The notes: generated by a model not told the origin, from the sequence alone. Positions 1 through 5,407 are shown, numbered from the stretch's first letter. The stretch: DNA of 9,648 nucleotides from Patescibacteria group bacterium (GCA_019246385.1 JAFAQP010000030.1:1-9648), one strand, 5' to 3'. Numbers and translations: made by a program.

Positions 1-2
1 TG

Positions 3-248
3 GAACATGATCCCGAATTGCAGAACCTCCCGCCTTATGAGGCTTTTTTGAAAAGTTTCAGCGAAAGAAGGAGAACGGTGGTGGAGCTTTTACTTACGAC
101 TATGACGATGAAGGAAATATCCGAGCAAACCGGCATACTGCCAACGGCACTCGCGACCCTGGCGAATGAAATTTTTAGAGCCGTAGGTATGGGTAGCAGA
201 GAAGGATATATTAATTATGCGGAACGTCTTAAGGCAAGATCTACCTAG
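3..248 (+). CDS. LuxR/GerE-type HTH protein, 3' end only
   Basis: This is the C-terminal part of a protein whose start lies left of the window. The frame is open from base 3 (EHDPE, then LQNLPPYEAF) to the TAG at 246-248, and the TTG at 18 is just an internal Leu codon in an open frame. The visible ~82 residues follow the LuxR/GerE DNA-binding fold: an acidic/Arg-rich first helix (FSERRRTVVELL), the turn-helix MKEISEQTGI in the place of the usual NKEIAERLGI, a recognition-helix segment (LPTALATLANEIFRAVG) in the place of TVKNHLxNIxRKLG, and the closing SREGYINYA. It would therefore bind DNA, probably as the output domain of a larger regulator or as a stand-alone single-domain protein. Region 4 of a sigma factor is the main alternative, since it shares this fold. 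The stop overlaps the convergent gene by 8 bp. No terminator is visible after it. Confidence 0.7.
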   Translation, partial: EHDPELQNLPPYEAFLKSFSERRRTVVELLLTTMTMKEISEQTGILPTALATLANEIFRAVGMGSREGYINYAERLKARST

Positions 249-570
249 AGCGTCGCGAACTACGAACGAGATCTGCCCAGCTGCTTTCATGTACTGCAAT
301 CGTCTCTATTTTATGAAGCGGAATCCGAGCTCCATCTTTGTCGACCCGTTCTATACCTAATTCATAACTATTTACATTTGAAACGAGACCCTCGATCATT
401 TCGCTTTGCGGTTCCGCATCGGAAATATCTTTTGCTTTTTTCTCGACTAACACGCGCACGACGACGCCTGCGCCGATCTTTTTCGCGCGGATATCTCTGA
501 GAACCTCGTTATTTCGCTGACGTATCTTTTCTTTATCAGCTGCGCGCTTCGATTTCGGGCCTGTTTCCAT
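241..570 (-). CDS. Small protein with one diverged copy of the barrel module of its upstream neighbour
   Basis: A 109-residue protein of unknown function, cytoplasmic by appearance (no signal peptide or membrane segment). Residues 1-32 are strongly charged and probably helical (KSKRAADKEKIRQRNNEVLRDI). Residues 33-101 read as alternating beta strands: GAGVVVRVLVEKK, then EMIEGLVSNV, LGIERVDKDG, ARIPLHKIETIAV, and the end SSWADLV. That order (Gly-VVxRVxVEKK, I/V-x-G-x-L/V, GI-x-x-x-x-x-x-G, x-x-I/F-x-x-x-x-I-x-x-V, W-x-x-L-V) is the same as in the three modules of the 317-residue protein encoded just upstream, so I read it as a fourth, more distant copy. The small barrel resembles the SH3/Sm fold used by RNA-binding proteins, but this is inference from strand pattern only. 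The ATG at 570 lies 2 nt after the upstream stop and has no Shine-Dalgarno, so translational coupling is likely. The C-terminus is basic (RSSRRSR). Confidence 0.7.
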   Translation of the reverse strand: METGPKSKRAADKEKIRQRNNEVLRDIRAKKIGAGVVVRVLVEKKAKDISDAEPQSEMIEGLVSNVNSYELGIERVDKDGARIPLHKIETIAVHESSWADLVRSSRRSR

Positions 571-572
571 GG

Positions 573-1526
573 TTATACGAGAGCGGAAGAGTGGCCTTCA
601 ATCAGCGTTACCCGATGTATGAGAGAAAAGAGTATAAAGAATGTGTTTCCATCCGACCGCCTTACTTTTATGCCGCTTTTTTCTTCGTTATAGAGTACTG
701 CCAGGAGAGTACCTGTAACGGTGTGAACATTTCCGTCAGTATTGGATTCTTTTTCAACCCGTATTACGTGTCCTTTACGGGCGTTTGATTCCAGAAAGGC
801 ATTCCGTCCCCATTCTGTTCTATCAGCCAGATATAACGCGCGTAAACGCGCAGCTTCAGATCCTGGCGGCGGGTACATTTTGCTCACCATCTCCATCCAC
901 CTTTGGTTTGTCCTCGTTACGCGACTGATTGAACCGAAAGGAATAAATGAATTCCCTCGCTGCGGCCTCCTCAGAATGATGCCGTTTGTATTCGTTTCAA
1001 TTAATTCTCCTTCGACCGTCTTTGTATCATGGCCGTTTTTATCTATTTCTTTTTCTACAACGATGATTTCTCCCACCGCGGACCCAGATAAAAGCAAGCA
1101 TCCTAAACCATAATCCGCCTTATCTCTGTGATAGGTCTCCCGAAGACCCTCAAGCTTCGTTTGCAACGCGATATTTGCGGCACGAGCTGTACGCAAAGGT
1201 TTCGCCTCCTCCATCAGCTCATCCCACTGCTCATCGCTCACAGATACTTCCTCTATTACGGTAAAAGAAATATACGCTGACCCTCCGTCCGGCTCTTCCA
1301 TCACTATGCCGTTTCCGTTCGGAAAGAAATCTTGAAGAAGCCCTACGATCTCATCCGTTTCTCCCCACTCTGTCTTGGAATCCTTTTTTACCCGTATCAC
1401 TTGTCCGATTTGCGCTCCCGAACGGAAAAAGCTATCGCGCCCATATTCGGTCCTGTCATTCCGATATTCCGATCGAAGCCGCGCTTCTATTTCTGCCCCC
1501 TCCATAATAGGGAAGCTTTTTAACAC
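573..1526 (-). CDS. Protein of three tandem ~90-residue barrel modules, unknown function
   Basis: A 317-residue protein that I cannot assign to a named family. It has three repeats, at residues ~12-105, ~125-215 and ~226-310. Each starts with a helical element LRxxYxxDRxxYGR (LRSEYRNDRTEYGR; LRETYHRDKADYG; LRALYLADRTEWGR). Next comes a strand with a turn (GQVIRVKK; GEIIVVEKE; GHVIRVEKES), a variable polar loop, a strand of the type V-x-G-x-L, then GIxxRRxxxG and FIxFxxIxRV. Copies 1 and 2 end in Trp-x-x-x-Met/Leu; copy 3 lacks that Trp. Copies 1 and 3 are the closest pair, recognisable even in DNA. No signal peptide or membrane segment is seen. The strand pattern suggests small SH3/Sm-like barrels, hence possibly RNA or protein binding, which is inference. 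GTG at 1526 gives the longest product; ATG at 1505 (MEGAEIEARL) keeps all three modules and is equally plausible, since neither has a Shine-Dalgarno. It is coupled to the 109-residue gene 2 nt downstream. Confidence 0.75.
   Translation of the reverse strand: MLKSFPIMEGAEIEARLRSEYRNDRTEYGRDSFFRSGAQIGQVIRVKKDSKTEWGETDEIVGLLQDFFPNGNGIVMEEPDGGSAYISFTVIEEVSVSDEQWDELMEEAKPLRTARAANIALQTKLEGLRETYHRDKADYGLGCLLLSGSAVGEIIVVEKEIDKNGHDTKTVEGELIETNTNGIILRRPQRGNSFIPFGSISRVTRTNQRWMEMVSKMYPPPGSEAARLRALYLADRTEWGRNAFLESNARKGHVIRVEKESNTDGNVHTVTGTLLAVLYNEEKSGIKVRRSDGNTFFILFSLIHRVTLIEGHSSALV
597..1493 (-). repeat. Three coding repeats (barrel modules 1-3)
   Basis: The three modules map to about 1212-1493 (copy 1), 882-1154 (copy 2) and 597-851 (copy 3). 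Copies 1 and 3 still show DNA-level similarity: on the plus strand, stretches beginning near 1377 (cctttttttacccgtatcac) and near 744 (tctttttcaacccgtattac) run in parallel for over 100 bp. This indicates intragenic duplication. A fourth, protein-level copy lies at about 268-474 in the next gene. Confidence 0.7.
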
Positions 1527-1595
1527 AATAATGGAAATATTTCAACCCTGTGCGCCGTCGAAAACTTAAACTCATTTGCACTATGTTGTTGAGCG

Positions 1596-1605
1596 ATTGG
1601 CCAAT
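1596..1605. other. 10-bp perfect palindrome in the 1527-1630 intergenic gap
   Basis: ATTGGCCAAT is a perfect palindrome 26 bp downstream of the stop of the Cys-repeat gene and 70 bp upstream of the GTG of the three-module gene. It could be an operator or only chance. The rest of this 104-bp gap shows no clear promoter. The short GGC-TGAAC-GCC inverted repeat just after the stop at 1631 (about 1613-1623) is too weak to call a terminator. Confidence 0.25.
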
Positions 1606-1630
1606 GAGATCGGGCGTTCAGCCTTTTTGA

Positions 1631-2632
1631 TTACTGGACAAGGAGAAACTTGCGGGTACGAGGGCCGACTGCGCCAAAGACAGTCGTACTAGGGGAACCT
1701 GAAGCGACGATATTGTACTGGGCCTGGTAGCGTTCTACCGCGGCGAGAGTAAGGGGTCCGAAGTATCCGGTGACGAGGCCCTGCGGGTAAATGGAAGGGA
1801 AACGAGCAAGGAGGGTCTGAAGGCACGAAACCTGCGCTCCTGACATTCCTAGGGCGAGGTGCTGGTTCAAAGGACAGGCGGTTTGCGGGGCGGATGGCAC
1901 CGGCCCACCACTCGTTGCTTCAGTATCCTGTGCCGTTCCAGAAACGCACGCTATTCCCGCAGGACAAAGGGAATGCGAGACCGCAACGCAGTCTGCTCCC
2001 ATGGGACACGTCGTCGTGGCATCCCCTTGAGCGATATTAACCGGAGATGATGTCGCTGTTACTAAACCGGGATCGTGACACGGAAACGCGTCGGGCGGGC
2101 AGTTATGATTTATGCATAAAGCTCCGGGCGGACACGTGGGATGTGGAATGCAATCAGCGCCGGGAGGGCAGGTAGGCGGGGGCGGGGGATTCGGAACGCT
2201 GGAAGCTCCGAGAGGGCATGGCGGCTGTGGTACGCAATATGCGCCAGGCGGGCATACCGGGTGGGGAATGCAGTCTGCTCCCATCGGACAAGTACTAGAA
2301 CCTATCTGAGCGGGTGGAAGGGGGTTCGGAGGTATAGGAGTGCCTACAGGAGCGATTACAGGAGTCGTTGTACCTACGATGGGAACATAATACGTGCAAT
2401 TAACACCGGGAAACTGACAATGCTGATACACGCCTGCGGCAGGAGTTAAAGAGGACGCGGTGTCTACTCCCGTAGAGGGGAGAAACGCTCCTACCGGTGC
2501 TGCTATAAGCGGAGTGTAGTAATCGCATACGCCCGGGGTAGTGCAATATTGGTATACACTCGCCGCATGGGCGACGGCAAAGCCGCCAAAGCTTAGAAAA
2601 AGAATGAGAAGGATCAGTATGCGGTTTACCAT
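1631..2632 (-). CDS. Secreted Cys/Pro-rich repeat protein with C-terminal peptidoglycan-binding domain
   Basis: A 333-residue exported protein. Residues 1-24 form a signal peptide (MVNRILILLILFLSF core, cleavage likely after AHA or HAA). Two copies of a short module follow: VYQYC..PGVCDYYTPLIAAPVG (26-48) and VYQHC.FPGVNCTYYVPIV...APVG (68-97). A region of eight CPxGAxC-type units then spans ~115-229 with Cys pairs six or seven residues apart. The third unit (CPLGASS, 139-145) has lost its second Cys, and the sixth is lengthened (CPPDAFPC). Units are spaced by Pro-rich IPHP/VPQP linkers and a PPPPP run. The C-terminus (~252-331) is a PG_binding_1-like domain (LALGMSGAQVSCLQTLL...TGYFGPLTLAAVERYQ...GAVGPRTRKFL). 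It probably sits on the cell wall with a disulfide-stapled stalk. The partner and substrate of the repeat region are unknown. The start is an ATG followed directly by the signal peptide, without a Shine-Dalgarno. Confidence 0.8.
   Translation of the reverse strand: MVNRILILLILFLSFGGFAVAHAASVYQYCTTPGVCDYYTPLIAAPVGAFLPSTGVDTASSLTPAAGVYQHCQFPGVNCTYYVPIVGTTTPVIAPVGTPIPPNPLPPAQIGSSTCPMGADCIPHPVCPPGAYCVPQPPCPLGASSVPNPPPPPTCPPGADCIPHPTCPPGALCINHNCPPDAFPCHDPGLVTATSSPVNIAQGDATTTCPMGADCVAVSHSLCPAGIACVSGTAQDTEATSGGPVPSAPQTACPLNQHLALGMSGAQVSCLQTLLARFPSIYPQGLVTGYFGPLTLAAVERYQAQYNIVASGSPSTTVFGAVGPRTRKFLLVQ
1946..2290 (-). repeat. Array encoding eight CPxGAxC units
   Basis: Degenerate coding repeats. In residue terms the Cys pairs are 115/121, 127/133, 139/(Ser145), 155/161, 167/173, 178/185, 209/215 and 223/229. 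On the plus strand this shows as recurring g-rich words such as gggcatgcgg/ggcgggcat-type segments between about 2100 and 2290. The spacing is tight (12 residues per unit) for units 1-3 and 4-5, then loosens. It is a protein repeat, not a CRISPR or a satellite. Confidence 0.75.
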
Positions 2633-2666
2633 ACGGCAACGACTTATTAATAAACGAATATCTCTA

Positions 2667-2698
2667 TCTATAGTTTATATTTTTTACGCACAAGTCAA
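2667..2698 (-). promoter_or_regulatory. Possible promoter of the Cys-repeat gene
   Basis: The 83-bp AT-rich gap between this gene and the GH18 gene holds, on the minus strand, a good -35 hexamer TTGACT (2693-2698). Candidate -10 hexamers are poorly spaced: TATAAA lies 13 nt downstream (2674-2679) and TATAGA 20 nt downstream (2667-2672). A promoter is likely because the gap is AT-rich and there is a good -35, but the exact elements are unsure. A short near-palindrome GGAACCTGTTCC (2701-2712) sits directly upstream. Confidence 0.3.
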
Positions 2699-2715
2699 CG
2701 GGAACCTGTTCCTAT

Positions 2716-4248
2716 TTATTTAAGGACGTTCCACATTGCCGGGTCTTCGGCGCCGCCAAGGCTGAATACGGCTACACCGCGGATACCAAGCTGGTGCGCG
2801 AGCTGTACTTTGTCCTGTATCGCTTTCGCGTCACTCCAGGTCACGTAATTGAACGGCTGCGTCGTGTCTACCTGAGAACCCTGGTTCTTTACTGTTGAAT
2901 TGGCGGGATTCGTCGATTGCTGGGTTTGCGTAGAATCCGTGCCAGTAGGCGCTGCGTTCTGCAGCGCACTCGGGTTGTAGACGAATCCGATCTCGTCAGC
3001 GCTCGTTCGGGTCGGCGTAATGCCAAGCTGCGAGGCTATCTGTGTTCCGTATGCCGGATTAAAGGGCCAGAGCACGCTGTACTCGAAGCCGCCGTTCCCT
3101 TGCGGAGTCACGCTGTATTCGTATCCGTATGTCGGTACTCCAACGACAAGCTTATTCCGGGAAATGCTCTGCGCGGCGAGATTAATAAGATCGGATACCC
3201 ATCCCAAATCCGCAACGGGCGCGTACGGCGCGCTGCGCGCCGCGTCCAGCCGAAGGTCTATCGTTCCCTGGTCATACGCCATTATCTCCACCCGGTCGCA
3301 GTATTTGTTGAGAGCCGCATAGTCGTTCGCATAATCAGTCGCGTCGGAAGGTATAGTCGCTCCCGGAAGATACCGGTCTTCCAAAGGCTGGCGCGCCTCT
3401 ATCGTGCAGTAGAGCCACTTGTTGCCCATTCGCTGATAAAGGCCTTTCAGGAACGTGGAAAAATAATTTATCGTGTCGGCTTTTTTTGCTTCAAAGTCGA
3501 TATCAACGCCGTCGTAGTTGTTCTGTTTCGCGAGATTCGCTATCTGATCTTCTAAGGCGACGCGCGCGGTCGAATCGCTGAGTATTGCCTGCTCAGCCTC
3601 CCCATTACCCCATTCTATGGAAGGAACGACGCGTACGCCTTGCGTGCGCGCGGCGGCGATGAACGCGGGCCACGGCCCGCTTTCCACGTTATCGGTATCG
3701 ACCACCTGGCCGTCAGTGTTGACGTGATAGCCGAAAGGCATGATGCTCGTCAATTGCGAAAGATGTTGCGCAGTGTCGGCGGTCGCAGTTGCTGCTCGCC
3801 AGCTGGGAACCCATCCAGAAATTTCAAACTTTCCTGTTGCGGCAGGAGTAAGCGCGCCTCCGAGAGTTGAGGGCTGCGTTCCCGGTGAAGAACCCGTCCC
3901 ACCCGTAGATCCGGGGCTTGAACTTGTACCCGCGGTCGAACCGGAAACGGTGCCGCTTGCAAGCGCGGCCTGCGTGTGCGGCCCCACGATGCCATAGCTT
4001 GAACCGGAACACACGATATTTTGGTCGCACTGGAATTTCTTAACTGCCGCGAGAGTGAGCGAGCCGAAATACCCGGTGTTGCTGCCTGGCGAAAGATATC
4101 CGTCCGCAATAAGCGTACCTTGCATCGCTCTCACATCGCTTCCGCTCATGCCGTATACCATTGTTCTTGACGCCGCATGTGCGGCAAGCGGCAGAACGAA
4201 GAGAGAGAAAATGGCTACGGGGATAATATTTCGAAGCACTTTTTTCAT
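2716..4248 (-). CDS. Secreted GH18 glycoside hydrolase with N-terminal peptidoglycan-binding domain
   Basis: A 510-residue exported enzyme of glycoside hydrolase family 18, which cleaves beta-1,4 linkages in chitin- or peptidoglycan-type N-acetylhexosamine polymers using the substrate N-acetyl group. Order: signal peptide (1 to about 26, KKVLRN then hydrophobic core, AHAA); PG_binding_1 domain at ~31-95 (MSGSDVRAMQGTL...TGYFGSLTLAAVKKFQ...GIVGPHTQAAL) with a possible C74-C80 disulfide; Ser/Thr/Gly linker ~98-138; GH18 barrel ~140-510. The catalytic motif DGVDIDFE is complete (D246, D249, D251, general acid E253), and MAYDQ (323-327) is the usual substrate-contact segment. The end GVAVFSLGGAEDPAMW matches the last barrel strand of YaaH/SleL-like GH18 enzymes. 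A ~38-residue Ser/Thr/Gln/Asn-rich insertion (about 427-465) interrupts the late barrel. I chose ATG 4248 over ATG 4257 because a -10-like box abuts 4257; the longer form adds only MQT. Confidence 0.88.
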   Translation of the reverse strand: MKKVLRNIIPVAIFSLFVLPLAAHAASRTMVYGMSGSDVRAMQGTLIADGYLSPGSNTGYFGSLTLAAVKKFQCDQNIVCSGSSYGIVGPHTQAALASGTVSGSTAGTSSSPGSTGGTGSSPGTQPSTLGGALTPAATGKFEISGWVPSWRAATATADTAQHLSQLTSIMPFGYHVNTDGQVVDTDNVESGPWPAFIAAARTQGVRVVPSIEWGNGEAEQAILSDSTARVALEDQIANLAKQNNYDGVDIDFEAKKADTINYFSTFLKGLYQRMGNKWLYCTIEARQPLEDRYLPGATIPSDATDYANDYAALNKYCDRVEIMAYDQGTIDLRLDAARSAPYAPVADLGWVSDLINLAAQSISRNKLVVGVPTYGYEYSVTPQGNGGFEYSVLWPFNPAYGTQIASQLGITPTRTSADEIGFVYNPSALQNAAPTGTDSTQTQQSTNPANSTVKNQGSQVDTTQPFNYVTWSDAKAIQDKVQLAHQLGIRGVAVFSLGGAEDPAMWNVLK

Positions 4249-4257
4249 AGTCTGCAT

Positions 4258-4266
4258 ATTGTAGCA
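4258..4266 (-). promoter_or_regulatory. Extended -10 box upstream of the GH18 gene
   Basis: On the minus strand the sequence TGC-TACAAT is an extended -10 (TGnTATAAT type, 5 of 6 in the hexamer). It ends immediately before the ATG at 4257. With the normal ~7-nt distance, transcription would start near 4251, downstream of that ATG and about 3 nt before the ATG at 4248. No -35 hexamer is seen, which extended -10 promoters can tolerate. Confidence 0.45.
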
Positions 4267-4307
4267 GATGAGCTTTTAAGCCATTTCTTACGGCCGGAAC
4301 CTTTGTA

Positions 4308-4331
4308 GAAACCCGCCTTTAGGCGGGTTTC
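4308..4331 (-). terminator. Hairpin terminator after the peptidase gene
   Basis: A perfect 10-bp stem, GAAACCCGCC (4308-4317) and GGCGGGTTTC (4322-4331), with the 4-nt loop TTTA. It begins 12 nt past the peptidase stop codon (4344-4346). The A/T ends of the stem supply the short U stretch, and there is no long U tract after it. The symmetry means it could also work in the other direction, but no plus-strand gene ends here. It isolates the peptidase from the GH18 gene. Confidence 0.75.
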
Positions 4332-4343
4332 GTATCTACGTAT

Positions 4344-5246
4344 CTATCTGAACGTTACTACGATCACTTGCCCGTCTTGCGTGGGAATCATGAAGCCAAA
4401 GCCTCCGCCGCCGAATGCCTGCCGGAAAGCGCGCCTACCGAAACCTGCGTTCCCATACGCGACCTCTCTTTGCGGTGCGGGAGCGAGTTCAGCATTCGTG
4501 CGGGAAATGGAGAACGCATCGGCCGCTACCAAGCTTGAAGGAGTGGCGAGCGCCGTGAGGCCACTCCCGGTCGCCATCGTAATCGGGTGAGCGTTCGAAG
4601 ATTCTATGGTCTCTCGGGAGCCGCTCTCCACCGTGTAACCGTTCGTGAAATGTACGGTACCGAAGTTATCGAGCGGAATGTAACCCGCGGAGCGGCCCGT
4701 TACCGCAACAGGCATTTCCTCTACCCACTCGGCCGAGGAATGAGAAGACCGATAGTTGAGATCTTTCTCATAGCTTTTGCCGGTCGTAATATCGGAAAAT
4801 GAAAGACGCCATACATTCGGGGAAGTTTCGACCAACGAAACAGTGACCGAGTCACCGCCATTCACTTTAAGCGGAATGATAGTCTGCGCCCGCGGAAGAA
4901 GTTCATACCATGCCTCGTACGTGATGTTGCCGTTCTTAACGATAGCCTGAGTGCCAGACTGAATAAGATCCCGGCTCTGAATGCCGCCGATACCAACCCA
5001 TGTCGCGTCCGCGGCGCTTGTGAGAGAATTCTCCGGGCTCGGAATGACCCAGGTGCCTCCGATTGACGAATAACTTCCCGAGTCCGCCACGTACCCGGAC
5101 CAGTTGCCCGAAACGGACGAACTTACGCCATTGTTGACCGCTGTGTCGCCGAAAGCTTGTGAGCCGAATGCGAGCGCCTGCGTGCCGGAGAAGATCGAAA
5201 TGCCGATAAGAAAGAAGGAAACGAGTTTGTTGAAGATCGTGAGCAT
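4344..5246 (-). CDS. Secreted glutamic peptidase, eqolisin (G1) family
   Basis: A 300-residue exported endopeptidase. The signal peptide is residues 1-25 (MLTIFNKLVSFFLIGISIF, cleavage after ALA). The mature part matches the beta-sandwich G1 family: NWSGYV (48-53), GTWVIPSP, then ATWVGIGGIQSRDLIQSGT (81-99), YEAWYELLP (110-118), GDSVTVSL, DITTG, SSAEWVEEMP (170-179) and PLDNFGTVHFTN (191-202). By comparison with scytalidoglutamic peptidase (Gln53 in AILQTG, Glu136 in NAEFIIED), the catalytic dyad is Gln96 and Glu173; both are present, so it is likely active, typically at acid pH in this family. The C-terminal tail (~260-300) is unusual: a Gly/Phe/Arg-rich stretch (YGNAGFGRRAFRQAFGGGGF) followed by a strand-like end. 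Family members are known in fungi, some bacteria and archaea. It is divergent from purL and is closed off by its own terminator. No Shine-Dalgarno and no convincing promoter in the 167-bp gap upstream. Confidence 0.88.
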   Translation of the reverse strand: MLTIFNKLVSFFLIGISIFSGTQALAFGSQAFGDTAVNNGVSSSVSGNWSGYVADSGSYSSIGGTWVIPSPENSLTSAADATWVGIGGIQSRDLIQSGTQAIVKNGNITYEAWYELLPRAQTIIPLKVNGGDSVTVSLVETSPNVWRLSFSDITTGKSYEKDLNYRSSHSSAEWVEEMPVAVTGRSAGYIPLDNFGTVHFTNGYTVESGSRETIESSNAHPITMATGSGLTALATPSSLVAADAFSISRTNAELAPAPQREVAYGNAGFGRRAFRQAFGGGGFGFMIPTQDGQVIVVTFR

Positions 5247-5370
5247 ATACGTTAATGATGATGATTACCCGATAGAGATTACAAAGAGCCCGATTAAGGG
5301 CCCATGTAGATGTATACGAATAAAGTATGCCGAATGTTTCCGCTGGATTGCCGAATGCTTTTTACCTCGT

Positions 5371-5394
5371 AAGCTCATTTGGAAGAGCACCGGC
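5371..5394 (+). other. tRNA D-arm-like segment in the purL leader
   Basis: AAGCTCATTTGGAAGAGC followed by ACCGGC reads like positions ~9-31 of a bacterial tRNA: D stem GCTC (5373-5376) and GAGC (5385-5388), an 8-nt loop with the conserved A and GG, A at position 26, and CCGGC as the 5' side of an anticodon stem. There is no matching GCCGG, no T arm and no acceptor partner before purL begins, so it is not a functional tRNA. It could be a tRNA remnant, an old integration scar, a tRNA mimic or coincidence. Confidence 0.4.
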
Positions 5395-5407
5395 TATCCT
5401 TTATCAT
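5379..5407 (+). promoter_or_regulatory. purL promoter, predicted to give a leaderless mRNA
   Basis: The -35 TTGGAA (5379-5384, 4 of 6) and the -10 TATCAT (5402-5407, 5 of 6) are separated by exactly 17 bp. The -10 ends 6 nt before the purL ATG, so the expected start of transcription falls on or next to the A of the ATG (5414). The -35 lies in the loop of the D-arm-like segment. The rest of the 5247-5413 gap holds only a short GCCC-GATTAA-GGGC inverted repeat (5288-5301) and nothing else that I recognise. Confidence 0.5.

Noticed and set aside
565..580. A frameshift that split one four-module protein into the 317- and 109-residue proteins
   Set aside because: Module 3 ends naturally near the stop, the 109-residue protein has its own ATG and a distinct charged N-terminus rather than the LRxxYxxDR helix, and no alternative frame restores continuity.
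742..1569. Plus-strand open frames at 742-1113 and 1375-1569 with similar N-termini (MDSFSTRITCP / MESFFTRITCP)
   Set aside because: They are antisense to modules 3 and 1 of the minus-strand repeat gene; their similarity only mirrors the repeat. No start signals or family features.
1946..2290. CRISPR-like or satellite repeat in the G-rich region
   Set aside because: The repetition is in frame, codes for CPxGAxC units, and has variable spacing and no conserved direct repeat/spacer pattern.
2701..2712. GGAACCTGTTCC as a terminator for the GH18 gene
   Set aside because: The stem would be 5 bp with a 2-nt loop and no U tract; at most an operator-like near-palindrome.
2917..3555. Long plus-strand open frame (212 codons) antisense to the GH18 gene
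   Set aside because: It is opposite an enzyme with an intact catalytic motif, is Arg/Val-rich as expected of antisense reading, and has no domain signal.
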